From positions 434,001 through 498,000 of the forward strand of contig CAVYRL010000008.1 of NCBI GenBank assembly GCA_963771025.1: 64,000 bases of DNA. The letters are read 5' to 3'. The DNA is from Miltoncostaea sp963771025. GTDB lineage: Bacteria > Actinomycetota > Thermoleophilia > Miltoncostaeales > Miltoncostaeaceae. The position numbers and the translations under genes are program-made. The first letter of the stretch is position 1, and each line of letters begins with the position of its first letter. Shown one piece after another: positions 16,644-25,304 of this stretch. Below the pieces are notes generated by a model. That model was not told the DNA's origin. It saw nothing but the letters and a program-made list of their open reading frames with translations, and searched no databases.

Positions 16644-17866
16644 TCCGGAGCCTCCACTCCGGAGCCGTCGGTCAGGGCACGCATCCATGCGTCGGCTCCC
16701 CGGCTCCACTCGAATGTCGGCCGGCCGCCCGGCCGGGGCCGCCATTTGACGAGCGTCTCGATCACGGGCCCGTCGGCCGACGCTTCGACCGAGGCGATCT
16801 CGACGACACGCCGCACGCCGTCGGGGTGCCGTGCCTGATGCACGACCACGTCCAGCGCACTCGCCACCTGATCTGCCACCGCGCGGTACGGCAGGTCCAG
16901 ATCGCCCATCAGCGCGAGCGTCTGGACGCGACGGATCGCGTCGCCGGGTGACGAGGCGTGCAACGTCGACAACGACCCCTCGTGCCCTGTGGTCATCGCC
17001 GTGAGCATGTCCAGCGCCTCTCCGCCGCGGACTTCCCCGACCACGATCCGGTCGGGCCGCATCCGCAGCGCGTTGCGCACGAGGGCGCGGATCGGCACGG
17101 CACCGGCACCCTCCAGCGACGGAGATCGGCTCTCCAGACGAACGACGTGTGGCAGCGGGATGCGGAGTTCCGCCGCGTCCTCGATCGTCACCAGCCGCTC
17201 CGTCGCCGGCACGAACGCCGCCAGCGCGGCGAGCGTGGTGGTCTTGCCGCTCCCGGTGCCGCCCGTGACCAGCAGGTTGCGCCGGACGCGAACGGCCCGT
17301 CGGAGCAGCTCGAGCATCGACGCGTCGATCGTCCCCAGGCGTACGAGGTCCTCGCCCGTGAGGGCCTTCGCGGCGAAACGCCGGATCGTCAACGCCGGCC
17401 CATCCAGGGCCAGCGGCGGGATGACGACGTTCACCCGCGACCCATCGGGGAGCCGGGCGTCGACCATGGGGCTCGCCTCGTCCACCCGGCGGCCGAGCGG
17501 CGCCAGGATCCGGTCGATCACGTGCAGCAGATGGGCGTCGTCCTGAAAACGCGCCGGCGACGGGGAGATCCGCCCGGCCCGCTCGACGAAGATCGACGAC
17601 GGACCGCAGACCATCACCTCCGTGATCTCCGAGTCGCGCAGCAGACACTCGAGGGGCCCGAGGCCCAGCGCCTCGTCGATAACCGCCTCAACGAGCGCGT
17701 CGCGAGACGCGGAGGTGAGGATTCGCCGCTCCTCGTCGAGCATGTCGTCGAGGACGCCCGCGAGGTCGTCACGATCCATGCCGGGACCCGCCACTCGCGG
17801 ATCACGGGCCGCGCGGGCCCTCAGGTGCTCGACCAGCGCCGGATCCACGCGCGCGGCGTCGGTCAT
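16640..17866 (-). CDS. tadA: Tad pilus assembly ATPase TadA/CpaF
   Basis: This secretion ATPase powers Flp pilus assembly. The 408-residue product has the CpaF N-terminal domain, then Walker A VTGGTGSGKTTTLAAL near residue 190, the Asp box VTIEDAAELRIP, Walker B RIVVGEVRGGEALDML and the His box GSLSTLHA. All catalytic elements are intact. The ATG at 17866 overlaps the upstream stop (ATGA). Confidence 0.94.
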   Translation of the reverse strand: MTDAARVDPALVEHLRARAARDPRVAGPGMDRDDLAGVLDDMLDEERRILTSASRDALVEAVIDEALGLGPLECLLRDSEITEVMVCGPSSIFVERAGRISPSPARFQDDAHLLHVIDRILAPLGRRVDEASPMVDARLPDGSRVNVVIPPLALDGPALTIRRFAAKALTGEDLVRLGTIDASMLELLRRAVRVRRNLLVTGGTGSGKTTTLAALAAFVPATERLVTIEDAAELRIPLPHVVRLESRSPSLEGAGAVPIRALVRNALRMRPDRIVVGEVRGGEALDMLTAMTTGHEGSLSTLHASSPGDAIRRVQTLALMGDLDLPYRAVADQVASALDVVVHQARHPDGVRRVVEIASVEASADGPVIETLVKWRPRPGGRPTFEWSRGADAWMRALTDGSGVEAPE

Positions 17867-18606
17867 GCGACCACGCGCGTGAGTTCGACGATGGCATCGG
17901 CCAGGCGGGCACGGCGCCCGTGGGGCCAGCGGCCGGAGCTGAGCTGGGCTCCCTGGCGCTCGTCCCAGGGCAGGTCGGCCAGAACCGGCAGGCCCACCGC
18001 CCGACCGAACGCCCGGGCACCGATCTCCTCGCCGCCCGGGCCGTGATTGATCACCAGTCCACACCGCGAGCCGGCGCCCGACGCAGCCAGCGACCCGAGC
18101 AGCATTCGCGCCCGGCGCGCGCCGGACAGCGTGGGGGGACTCGCGAGCAGAACGCTCACGCCGGGCCTGGCGCTGAGACCCGCGGCGAGCGCCCATCCTG
18201 GCCCGGCGTCCACGACGACGCGCGCCGCGACGTCGTTCTCCGCCGCTGCATCGAGTAGCCGCCCGACCTCGATCGTCGACCACACCTGCGTCGTCGAGGC
18301 CTCACCCGCGAGAACGACCCGCACGCCGGATGGGTGGGCGTGGACGACGTGGCGCAGATGCCCTGAATCGAGCTCGTCCGCCACCGCGGCGAGGTCATCG
18401 AGGGTGCGCTCGGCCGGTAGGTCCCAGGCCCCGCTCCGATCGCCGCGCTCGAGATCGAGCTCCAAGAGCCACACGCGCGTGTCATCCCGCGCCCAGGCCA
18501 ACGCCAGCGCGCCGGCGATCATGCTCGCCCCGCACCCACCGCACGCTCCGACGACAACGATCGCGGCGCTCTCGCGCGGCGCTGCCACCTCCGCCCGGCG
18601 GCTCAC
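17863..18606 (-). CDS. CpaE/TadZ-like MinD-family protein with atypical P-loop
   Basis: The 247-residue product has a MinD/ParA-like fold start (AIVVVGACGGCGASMIAG near residues 15-32) followed by LLELDLERGD, which fits switch I/II of the family. Position between cpaB and tadA identifies it as the TadZ/CpaE localisation factor of the Tad machine. The usual deviant Walker A (KGGxGKT) is replaced by CGGCGAS, so both lysines are missing, and ATP hydrolysis is doubtful. The receiver-like N-terminal domain of full CpaE is absent. Confidence 0.75.
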   Translation of the reverse strand: MSRRAEVAAPRESAAIVVVGACGGCGASMIAGALALAWARDDTRVWLLELDLERGDRSGAWDLPAERTLDDLAAVADELDSGHLRHVVHAHPSGVRVVLAGEASTTQVWSTIEVGRLLDAAAENDVAARVVVDAGPGWALAAGLSARPGVSVLLASPPTLSGARRARMLLGSLAASGAGSRCGLVINHGPGGEEIGARAFGRAVGLPVLADLPWDERQGAQLSSGRWPHGRRARLADAIVELTRVVA

Positions 18607-19295
18607 GGCGCCTGGGCCTCGGTGAGGGGCGCCGGGCCGACCTCGTCCCGGGGACGAACCAGCAGACGCACCTCACGGGCGAAGTTGAGCGCGGCGGTGA
18701 TCCGAAGGGCCTGCCCCGAGGACACACGGAGCAGCGCCTCACCTCCGGCGACCGCCTGACCGTCCACGGAGGCTGGTTCAGCCACCGCGAGCACCTCGGC
18801 GTCGCTCACCACCATGGCGGTACGACCGGCCGGGCCCTCGCCGGTCGAGGCGACCACATCGACGCGCGTACCCGTGGTGAGGCCCGCGGCGAGCCCGCCC
18901 GCCGCGGACAGCGGGACCGCGACCGCGCGCTCCCCCACCGCCAGCGGCTCGGGCCCGACACCCGGCGCACCGCCGAGGACCGCCTGGGTGATCGGCTCTC
19001 CTGCAGCCACGGGAACGGCGATCCGTCGACCGATCGCCTCCGAGGGATCGTGGATCGTGCCCGCAAGAGACACCGACGCCGGTACGGGTGTGACCGACAG
19101 GGCCGTCGTCACCGACTCGGTGTCGATGACCAGGCCCGGCGCGAGCGTCTGCGCCGCGATCACCACGCGGCCCGCGTCCGGGGGCTGGGCGACGGCGCGC
19201 AGTGTGAGACCGGCCGCGAGCAGGCCGGCGACCAGAGCGAGCGCCATCCACGTCGCGCCCCGGCGACTGGAGGCGCTGATCCGCGGCCGTCTCAC
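18603..19295 (-). CDS. cpaB: CpaB/RcpC-like pilus assembly protein (SAF domain)
   Basis: The 230-residue product has an N-terminal membrane helix near residues 15-35 (MALALVAGLLAAGLTLRA) and then a SAF domain (VVIAAQTLAPGLVIDTES onward), the arrangement of CpaB/RcpC. The GTG at 19295 overlaps the stop of the preceding gene. CpaB acts in the envelope during Flp pilus assembly. No secretin gene (rcpA) is nearby, as expected for a cell without a conventional outer membrane. Confidence 0.82.
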   Translation of the reverse strand: MRRPRISASSRRGATWMALALVAGLLAAGLTLRAVAQPPDAGRVVIAAQTLAPGLVIDTESVTTALSVTPVPASVSLAGTIHDPSEAIGRRIAVPVAAGEPITQAVLGGAPGVGPEPLAVGERAVAVPLSAAGGLAAGLTTGTRVDVVASTGEGPAGRTAMVVSDAEVLAVAEPASVDGQAVAGGEALLRVSSGQALRITAALNFAREVRLLVRPRDEVGPAPLTEAQAP

Positions 19296-19798
19296 GCCGC
19301 CGCCCCGGGGACGGGCACGCCGCAGCGTCCGCACGGGCAGCCCATCAGGCCACCCCCGGCACAGCGGCCGCACGGACGCCAGGAGCGCGTCGCCCAGCGC
19401 GCGAGCACGCCGGGACGCAGGGCGGGCGCCGGGCGCCCCGATGCTGCGGCGCCGACCAGCACCTCCAGGCGGTGGTGCCGGTCGTCGCCATCGAAGTCCG
19501 GATGCGAGGCGACGGCGATGGCCCATTCAGCGGCGGACTCGGAGTCCGGCAGGCGGATCACCGGTGTGCCCATGACCCTGCCGAGCGCCGGGAGGGATGC
19601 GGCATCCGGGTCGGCCGCGGCCGCTCGCGCCATCACGATGGCGTCGCGCCCGGCCGCCGAGAGGATCGTGACGACGACGTCGGCGTCGAGTGGTTGCCAA
19701 TGGCCCCGCCTCCGAGGCCGCGGCACGATGACCAGGTCCACGGACGCGGCGCCGACCGCCGACGACGCGATCCTCTCCTCGACGAGGATCGCGCTCAT
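19292..19798 (-). CDS. Hypothetical protein with C-terminal Cys cluster in the Tad operon
   Basis: The 168-residue product is not a family I recognise. Its N-terminal ~115 residues look like a soluble alpha/beta domain with alternating hydrophobic strands (VDLVIVPRP, ADVVVTILSA). The C-terminal ~30 residues contain two C-x2-C pairs (PCGRC and PCGRC, with an extra Cys between), a zinc-ribbon-like cluster. It is coupled by 4 bp overlaps to the kinase gene upstream and cpaB downstream. It may act with the two-component pair or as an assembly factor. Confidence 0.68.
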   Translation of the reverse strand: MSAILVEERIASSAVGAASVDLVIVPRPRRRGHWQPLDADVVVTILSAAGRDAIVMARAAAADPDAASLPALGRVMGTPVIRLPDSESAAEWAIAVASHPDFDGDDRHHRLEVLVGAAASGRPAPALRPGVLARWATRSWRPCGRCAGGGLMGCPCGRCGVPVPGAAA

Positions 19799-20499
19799 GC
19801 GGCCAGTGGGCCGCCGGGCGGCACGACCGTCAGCGGCAGCGAGAGGCGAAAGCACGCCCCGTCGCCCATGGGATCGAGTGTGAGAGCCCCACCGCACGAC
19901 TCGGCGATCTCCCGCGCGATCGCCAGGCCGAGGCCGCTCCCGGCCCCCACGGCCTGGGAACCGCGCTCGCCGCGCCCGAAGATCCGAGGGCGATCCGCCA
20001 TGGGGATGCCGGCGCCATCGTCGCGAACCCGCACCGAGGCCATTCCCGCGCGCCGCGACACGCCCATCACGATCGTCCCGTTCGAAGACGCGTGGCGGAC
20101 GGCGTTCTGCAGCAGGTTGTCGAGCACCCGCTCGATCAGTCCCCGCTCGCCGTCCACCCACGAGGGCCGTCCGGCCCGCCGCACAACGATCCGGACACCG
20201 CGGACCGCCGCGAGCGGCGCAAACCGCTCGGCCGCTACGCTCGCGGCGTCGGCGAGATCCGTGGTCGCGACCCGCCCACCCGGTGGAACGGTGGCGCGCG
20301 ACAGGGAACGCAATCCCTCCGCGAGACGGACCGTTTCCGCGTCCAACATCTCGAGCAGCCGCGGGCGCTCGAATCGCGGATCGTCACGGACGAGGATCGC
20401 GCAGAGGCCGCGGATGATGGTCAGCGGGGCGTGCAGATCGTGGACGATCCCCTGGGCGGCCGAGGGTGTAGACGCCCTCGCCGTGTCGACGTCCAGCAC
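19795..20499 (-). CDS. Soluble histidine kinase of the Tad operon
   Basis: The 234-residue product has only a DHp and a HATPase domain. The H-box GIVHDLHAPLTIIRG puts the phospho-accepting His near residue 20. The N-box LDNLLQNAVRHA, G1 DDGAGIP and G2 GSGLGLAIAREI boxes follow. There is no sensor domain or membrane helix, so an input must come from a partner. The GTG start lies 1 bp after the response-regulator stop, so the pair is cotranscribed at the head of the pilus operon. Confidence 0.9.
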   Translation of the reverse strand: MLDVDTARASTPSAAQGIVHDLHAPLTIIRGLCAILVRDDPRFERPRLLEMLDAETVRLAEGLRSLSRATVPPGGRVATTDLADAASVAAERFAPLAAVRGVRIVVRRAGRPSWVDGERGLIERVLDNLLQNAVRHASSNGTIVMGVSRRAGMASVRVRDDGAGIPMADRPRIFGRGERGSQAVGAGSGLGLAIAREIAESCGGALTLDPMGDGACFRLSLPLTVVPPGGPLAA

Positions 20500-20500
20500 G

Positions 20501-21229
20501 TCACGCCTCCTCGGGGAGCAGGCGGTAACCGATCCCCCAGACGTTCACGACGAGACCCTCTCCCCCGCCCTGCGCGGCGAGCTTGCGCCGCAGACGACTG
20601 GCGTGGCTGTCGACCGTCCGCGTGCGGGCCGCGGCGCGATACCCCCAGACGTCCCGGAGCAGCTCGGCCTTCGTGAAGACCCGCGACGGGTCCTTCACGA
20701 GAGCGGTGAGGAGCGCAAACTCCTTCGCAGAGAGGTCCAGCGCCCGCCCGCCGATCGTGGCCCGTCGCGAATGGCGATCCACCGTGATCGTCCCCACGCG
20801 GATCTCCTCGCTCACCGTCGCCCCGCGGGATCGGCGTATGAGCGACGAGAGGCGGGCCAGCACCTCGGGATAGTGGAACGGCTTGGCGACGTAGTCGTCG
20901 GCGCCGCGGTCGATGCCCCGCACAGCGGCGAGCGGACTGGCCTCCCCGGAGATGAGGAGGATCGGCATGCCGCAATCCCACGGATCGTCGGGCCCTCCCT
21001 CGCGGATGCGCGTGACGAGCTCGAGCCCGCTCATCCCCGGGAGGCCGACGTCCACGACGGCGACGTCCGGCCGGGACGAGCCGAGCATCTCCACGGCCTC
21101 TTCGGCGGAGGTGGTCGACACCGGCACGAACCGGTCGGCGATCAGGTTCTCGGCGAGGAATATCCGCGTGGGAGCGTCATCCTCGACCAGCAGGACGGAG
21201 GGCACGACCTTCCCGAGCCCCAATGACAT
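20501..21229 (-). CDS. OmpR/PhoB-family response regulator of the Tad operon
   Basis: The 242-residue product has a receiver domain starting SVLLVEDD, with the phosphorylated Asp in VVDVGLPG near residue 57 and the Lys in VAKPF near residue 113. A C-terminal winged helix follows (LSAKEFALLTALVKDP and the VNVWGIGYRL hairpin). The ATG at 21229 has a GGAGG ribosome site. It is the first gene of the tad run and is likely to regulate it. A direct repeat suited to an OmpR-type protein lies about 130 bp upstream. Confidence 0.93.
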   Translation of the reverse strand: MSLGLGKVVPSVLLVEDDAPTRIFLAENLIADRFVPVSTTSAEEAVEMLGSSRPDVAVVDVGLPGMSGLELVTRIREGGPDDPWDCGMPILLISGEASPLAAVRGIDRGADDYVAKPFHYPEVLARLSSLIRRSRGATVSEEIRVGTITVDRHSRRATIGGRALDLSAKEFALLTALVKDPSRVFTKAELLRDVWGYRAAARTRTVDSHASRLRRKLAAQGGGEGLVVNVWGIGYRLLPEEA

Positions 21230-21359
21230 GACGACCTCCAAGCCATGCGCCCGGCAGCCCCGATGGCTTCCCGATCCGCATGTGCACGAGGCCGCCTGCG
21301 TGCCGTAGTCGCCCCCCGCGGCGTCACACGATGTCCGCAATGAGCGGATTTTTCTGCGC

Positions 21360-21379
21360 GATCAACACCGGATCAACAC
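21360..21379. promoter_or_regulatory. Direct repeat, possible response-regulator site upstream of the Tad operon
   Basis: GATCAACAC occurs at 21360-21368 and again at 21371-21379, so the copies are exactly 11 bp apart. One-turn direct repeats are the usual binding layout for OmpR/PhoB regulators, and the downstream gene is such a regulator. The repeat lies over the 3' end of the DUF192 gene, about 130 bp from the regulator start. The 21230-21359 leader shows no other clear signal. Confidence 0.4.
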
Positions 21380-21730
21380 GTCGTCGCACCCCAGGGCTCC
21401 CATCACGCCCGCCCGGCACTCCACGACCGCGTGGGCGCCGCGCACACTCGCGGCCCGCCACGGCGGCAGGGGATCGACGACCCGGAGAACCCTCCCGTGC
21501 CGGTCGACGAAGGCGCACCCGATCGGTGCCCGCAGCGCGAGGCTGTGAACGCTGGAGCAGGACTCCAGCCAGAGGGCCTCCGCGGCCGTCAGATCCGGCG
21601 TCGCGAGCAGCCCCACCAGGCGCGCGAGGAGCGAGGAGGCGGTATGACAACGGCGGGCGAGGACGATCCCCTCCGCGGTGACGAGCGCGACGGGCGGATC
21701 GGTGAGGCGATCGACGCGCAGCCGGGACAT
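21362..21730 (-). CDS. DUF192 protein
   Basis: The 122-residue product matches DUF192: ASSLLARLVGLL near residue 30, the signature WLESCSSVHSLALRAPIGCAFVD split across residues 50-72, and a C-terminal ECRAGVM segment. DUF192 proteins are small beta-barrel proteins of unknown function, often found beside secretion or pilus loci. No signal peptide is seen with the ATG at 21730. It lies upstream of the Tad two-component genes on the same strand, separated by a 132 bp leader. Confidence 0.85.
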   Translation of the reverse strand: MSRLRVDRLTDPPVALVTAEGIVLARRCHTASSLLARLVGLLATPDLTAAEALWLESCSSVHSLALRAPIGCAFVDRHGRVLRVVDPLPPWRAASVRGAHAVVECRAGVMGALGCDDVLIRC

Positions 21731-21780
21731 GCGCTCATCGTGACCGCCGACGACGCACCGCAGACGCGCGGAGTGTGGGC

Positions 21781-22617
21781 CTACGCGGTCAACGCCGTGG
21801 CGAGCGCCGACCAACTGCGCCGCGGGATGCCGGGCTCGCCCAGGGCCTGCACGGCGACGTGGTCGGCCCCGGCCTCGAGGTGGGCGCGCACGGCGGTCGC
21901 GACCAGATCCGCGCTCCCGTGCGGGATCACCGCGTCGATCAGCCGGTCAGAGCCACCGTCGGCGAGGTCGGCCTGCGTGAAGCCGTGCCTGAGCAAGGGG
22001 GCGGTGTAGTTGCGCAGGCCCAGGTAGATGCGCGCGTATGCGCGGGCCGTGGCACGAGCGCGGTCCTCGTCCGCGTCGAGGACGAACGCCACTTCGGGCG
22101 CCAGCAGGGGCCCCTCCCCCAGCTCGGCGCGCGCGAACGCCGTGTGGGCCACCGGCACGAAGTACGGGATCGCCCCGCGTGAGCGCTCCGCGCTGAGGGC
22201 GAGCATCCGGGGCGCCAGCGCCGCCATGCAGCGCCGGTCGGGCGGCAGCGGCGGGGTGGCGCCGTCGAGCCCGTCGAGGAAGGCGCGCATCGTCGGCAGA
22301 GGGCGCGCGTAGGCGCTCGTCGCCTCCGGATGTCCGACCCCGACACCGACCAGCAGGCGCTCGGGAAACGCGCCGGCGAGCTCGGCGTACTCGGCCGCGA
22401 GCTGCTCGGGCCGATAGGCCCAGACGTTGACGATCGCGGTCGCGACGACGAGCCGCTCGGTGGCCGCCAGCATCGGGCGCACCGCCGGCAGGCGCGGCGA
22501 GCCACCGAGCCACACGACGTCGTAGCCCAGCCCCTCCGCGACCCGAGCCGCCTCGCCGGCGTTCTCCTCGCCGATCGCCCGGAACGACGTCCAGACTCCG
22601 AAGCGTCCCAGCTGCAT
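21781..22617 (-). CDS. LLM-class F420-dependent oxidoreductase
   Basis: The 278-residue product is a luciferase-like TIM-barrel protein starting MQLGRFGVWTSF. Family segments include EGLGYDVVWLGGSPRLPAV near residue 30 and LLVGVGVGHPE near residue 98. Many actinobacterial members bind coenzyme F420 instead of FMN. The ATG at 22617 was preferred over an upstream ATG at 22671 because it starts at the first beta strand. The substrate is unknown, and the neighbours give no pathway. Confidence 0.82.
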   Translation of the reverse strand: MQLGRFGVWTSFRAIGEENAGEAARVAEGLGYDVVWLGGSPRLPAVRPMLAATERLVVATAIVNVWAYRPEQLAAEYAELAGAFPERLLVGVGVGHPEATSAYARPLPTMRAFLDGLDGATPPLPPDRRCMAALAPRMLALSAERSRGAIPYFVPVAHTAFARAELGEGPLLAPEVAFVLDADEDRARATARAYARIYLGLRNYTAPLLRHGFTQADLADGGSDRLIDAVIPHGSADLVATAVRAHLEAGADHVAVQALGEPGIPRRSWSALATALTA

Positions 22618-22675
22618 GCCCGCATCGTAGAAGGACGACGTCCGCGGCGCCGACCGTTCTGCCGCCGCCACGAGA

Positions 22676-23737
22676 TCAGTGGACGAGCACCAGCACCGTG
22701 GCCAGGGACGAGACGGCCGCCACCATCCAGGCGCCCGCGCCGAGCGCCATGGGCCGCCAGCCGAGCCGGACGATGTGGCGCGCGCTCACCCCGAGGCCGA
22801 GGCCCACCAGCGCGGCCGTCAGCAGGGCGACGTCGAGCTGCTGGGCCGCTGCGAGGGCGGGCGCGGGAGCCACCCGGCTGCTGGCGATCACGACACAGGC
22901 CAGGAACCCGAGAACGAAGAGCGGGATCGGGCTGGTGCGCCGCGCGCCGGCCGTGGCGGGCGCCACATCGCGGCGACGGCGAAGGAGCACCACCCCGAGC
23001 ACCAGGGGGGCGAGCACCAGGACACGCGTGAGCTTCACCACGGTCGCGGTCTCGACGGCGGCGTGGCCGCCCGGCGTGGCGGCGGCCACCACCTGGGCGA
23101 CCTCGTGGACGCTCGCGCCCACCCAGGTGCCGAAGGCGCCCGGAGACAGGTGCAGGAAGGCACTGTCGAGCAGGGGCAGCAGGATGAGGGCCGCGGTTCC
23201 GAAGAGCGTCACCGTCGCCACCGCGACCGTGACGTCCTCCTCCTGGCTGTCGCTGGCCGCGTCCATGGCGGCGATCGCCGACGCGCCGCAGATCGCGCTG
23301 CCGGTCGCGACGAGCAGCGACAGGTCGCGCGACAGACCGAGGCGCCGTCCCAGCCAGAGCGTGCCCGCGATCGTCGCCGGGATCGTGATGAGCACCACGG
23401 CGAGCGCGGGAACGCCGACCGACACGAGCTGGTCGATGGCGAGACGCAGCCCCAGCAGGGCGACCCCGACGCGCAGCAACTGGCGCGCCGCCACCTGAAC
23501 CCCGGGCCGAAGCGCGACGGGGAGCGGCCGGACGACCACCACGCCCATGCCGAGGAACACTCCCCAGATGAGCGGCGAGAGCACCGGGACGAGGCGGGCC
23601 AACCCGTACGAGGCGGCGCTGATCACGGCCACCAGCAGCAGGCCCGGGACGATCGAGCGCGCCGTGCGCCCAACCCGCCACGACCGGCGCACGTCGCGCG
23701 AGACGGGTTGCGCGAGAGGGTGCGATGTCGTCGTCAT
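22676..23737 (-). CDS. YeiH-family (UPF0324) membrane transporter, putative sulfate exporter
   Basis: The 353-residue product has about ten hydrophobic segments and the family motifs VGVALLGLRLA, GSAICGASAIAA near residue 152 and GASVHEVAQVVAA near residue 215. YeiH/UPF0324 proteins are annotated as putative sulfate exporters and are usually next to a LysR gene, as here. The start is separated from the divergent regulator by 70 bp. A TTGGAC -35 and TAGCTT -10 can be read in that gap, the -10 ending 6 bp before the ATG. Confidence 0.87.
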   Translation of the reverse strand: MTTTSHPLAQPVSRDVRRSWRVGRTARSIVPGLLLVAVISAASYGLARLVPVLSPLIWGVFLGMGVVVVRPLPVALRPGVQVAARQLLRVGVALLGLRLAIDQLVSVGVPALAVVLITIPATIAGTLWLGRRLGLSRDLSLLVATGSAICGASAIAAMDAASDSQEEDVTVAVATVTLFGTAALILLPLLDSAFLHLSPGAFGTWVGASVHEVAQVVAAATPGGHAAVETATVVKLTRVLVLAPLVLGVVLLRRRRDVAPATAGARRTSPIPLFVLGFLACVVIASSRVAPAPALAAAQQLDVALLTAALVGLGLGVSARHIVRLGWRPMALGAGAWMVAAVSSLATVLVLVH

Positions 23738-23807
23738 GCAGCGAAGCTAGGCGTGATGAATCATCGTGTCCAAGGCCATTGAGAGATAGATATGATCTTG
23801 TGCAGAG
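23738..23807. promoter_or_regulatory. Divergent promoter with palindrome between yeiH-like and LysR genes
   Basis: The AT-richer 70 bp gap holds the palindrome GATGAATCATC at 23755-23765. It sits between a -35 (TTGGAC, minus strand, 23773-23768) and a -10 element (TAGCTT) for the transporter gene. On the plus strand TATGAT at 23791-23796 is a strong -10 for the LysR gene, 11 bp before its ATG. The palindrome is a plausible LysR binding site. Confidence 0.6.
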
Positions 23808-24719
23808 ATGAATCACCAGCGTCCCTCGGTCAGCGTCGAGCAGCTCCACACCTTCGCCGCGGTCGCGCGCCACGGGCACATCACCCGGGCGGCCGAGGAG
23901 ATCCACGTCTCGCAGGGGTCGGTCAGCCAGCAGGTTCAGCGCCTCGAGGCGGTGCTCGGGATCGCCCTGCTGGAGCGGGTCGGCCGTGGCGTTCGCCTCA
24001 CCGAGGCCGGCCGCGCCGTGGCGGCGAGGGCCGGGGCGGCCGTCGCGGCCATCCGGGCGATCGAGGAGACCGCGGCGTCATTTCGCGGACTGGCGACGGG
24101 GACCGTGTTCGTGGCCGCCAGCAACACCGTCGGCATCCACCGCGCCCCGATATGGATCGCGAGCTTCCTCGACGAGCATCCCGGCATCGACATTCATCTG
24201 CGGCTCGCCAACACGGCGGGCGCGGTCGGCGACCTCGTGGCGGGCGACGTCAACCTCGCGCTGGTCGAGGGCGACGTCAACCTCGCCGGGCTGGAGGCCC
24301 GGGTGCTGGAGCGCGACGAGCTCGTGCTCGTGGTGGCCGCCGGGCATCCGCTCGCGCGTGGCTCCCGGACGACCGCGCGCGAGCTGCGGCGCCACCGCTA
24401 CCTCTCGCGCGAGGCGGGGTCGGGAACCGAGGCGCTCGCGCGCGGGCTGGTCGGCGACGCCTATCGGGCCGGTCCGGTGCTCGAACTCGGCCACCTCGAG
24501 GCGGTGCGGGCGGGCGTCGTGGCGGGCCTCGGATACGCGGTGCTGCCGCGAACCGTGGTCGCCGACGGGGTGGCCGCGGGCGAGATGGTCGTGCTCGTGC
24601 GCGCCGGGCGTCAGGTCTGGCGCGAGTTTCGCGCCGTCCGGCGCGCGGGCTTCTCGTCGCCCGGCCTCGACGCCCTGTGGGACCACCTTGGCGCGGACGT
24701 GATCACACAGATCGGGTGA
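23808..24719 (+). CDS. LysR-family transcriptional regulator
   Basis: The 303-residue product has an N-terminal winged HTH (VEQLHTFAAVARHGHITRAA, then SQGSVSQQVQRLEAVLG) and a LysR substrate-binding domain. Divergent placement from the YeiH-type gene parallels the yeiE/yeiH and cysL/ywfM-type pairs, where the regulator controls the transporter. The ATG at 23808 follows a TATGAT -10 element closely. Confidence 0.92.
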   Translation: MNHQRPSVSVEQLHTFAAVARHGHITRAAEEIHVSQGSVSQQVQRLEAVLGIALLERVGRGVRLTEAGRAVAARAGAAVAAIRAIEETAASFRGLATGTVFVAASNTVGIHRAPIWIASFLDEHPGIDIHLRLANTAGAVGDLVAGDVNLALVEGDVNLAGLEARVLERDELVLVVAAGHPLARGSRTTARELRRHRYLSREAGSGTEALARGLVGDAYRAGPVLELGHLEAVRAGVVAGLGYAVLPRTVVADGVAAGEMVVLVRAGRQVWREFRAVRRAGFSSPGLDALWDHLGADVITQIG

Positions 24720-24728
24720 GCGCGTTGA

Positions 24729-24758
24729 GCGGCCTCCTGGCGAGAGCCTCTCGGCCGC
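24729..24758 (+). terminator. Possible hairpin terminator after the LysR gene
   Basis: GCGGCC at 24729-24734 pairs with GGCCGC at 24753-24758, with an inner GGC-GAGA-GCC stem. No U-run follows, so it is a weak factor-independent terminator call. It lies 10 bp after the LysR stop. Confidence 0.4.
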
Positions 24759-24836
24759 ACAGGTGGACGACCTCGCGCCGTGGCTGTCACAGAGGGTCTG
24801 TCAGGGCGTCCGAGGGGCGTTGCTAGGCTGACCTCG

Positions 24837-25304
24837 ATGGGTCAAGGACCGCTCTCACCCTGTTACTCCAGCGGCCGCGACTTCGCCGTCGAGGTCGAGG
24901 GCGTGCGCTTCCAGTTCAACCGCGACGACTTCGCCTCGCGTGTAGCCGCCGCAGCCGTTCAGCTGGGCCTGGTGGACCGCTCGGAGCTGAACGAGGCGGA
25001 GACCCAGGACCTCGTCGCCCTGACGGCCTACGGCCGGATCGCCCAGCCGGTGAGCGAGCTCGCCGCCCACATCGAGATGCACCGGGGCGACCTGCTGGCC
25101 GGCGATGCCGACCTGGTCCACTGGCTGCGCCGGCTGGTGTTCCGCGGCGCCTGGGTCGACCAGCAGGTGGCCGACGGGCGCCTGCTGCCGGAGTTCGACG
25201 AGCGCACCGGGTTCCGCTTCCGCGACGGCCTGACGGGCGAGCCGGCGGCCGGAGACCCGCCGATCCCCGACTGGACGCCGATCGCCTACCGGAGCACCGC
25301 GTGA
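24837..25304 (+). CDS. Conserved hypothetical protein
   Basis: The 155-residue product is soluble and acidic, with a mixed alpha/beta pattern. I do not recognise a family. The ATG at 24837 follows a TAGGCT -10-like box by 7 bp, suggesting a leaderless transcript, whereas upstream in-frame ATG use would cross that promoter. The stop overlaps the next start (GTGA), so the gene heads a three-gene unit with the coiled-coil protein and the protein ending at 26247. Confidence 0.68.
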   Translation: MGQGPLSPCYSSGRDFAVEVEGVRFQFNRDDFASRVAAAAVQLGLVDRSELNEAETQDLVALTAYGRIAQPVSELAAHIEMHRGDLLAGDADLVHWLRRLVFRGAWVDQQVADGRLLPEFDERTGFRFRDGLTGEPAAGDPPIPDWTPIAYRSTA

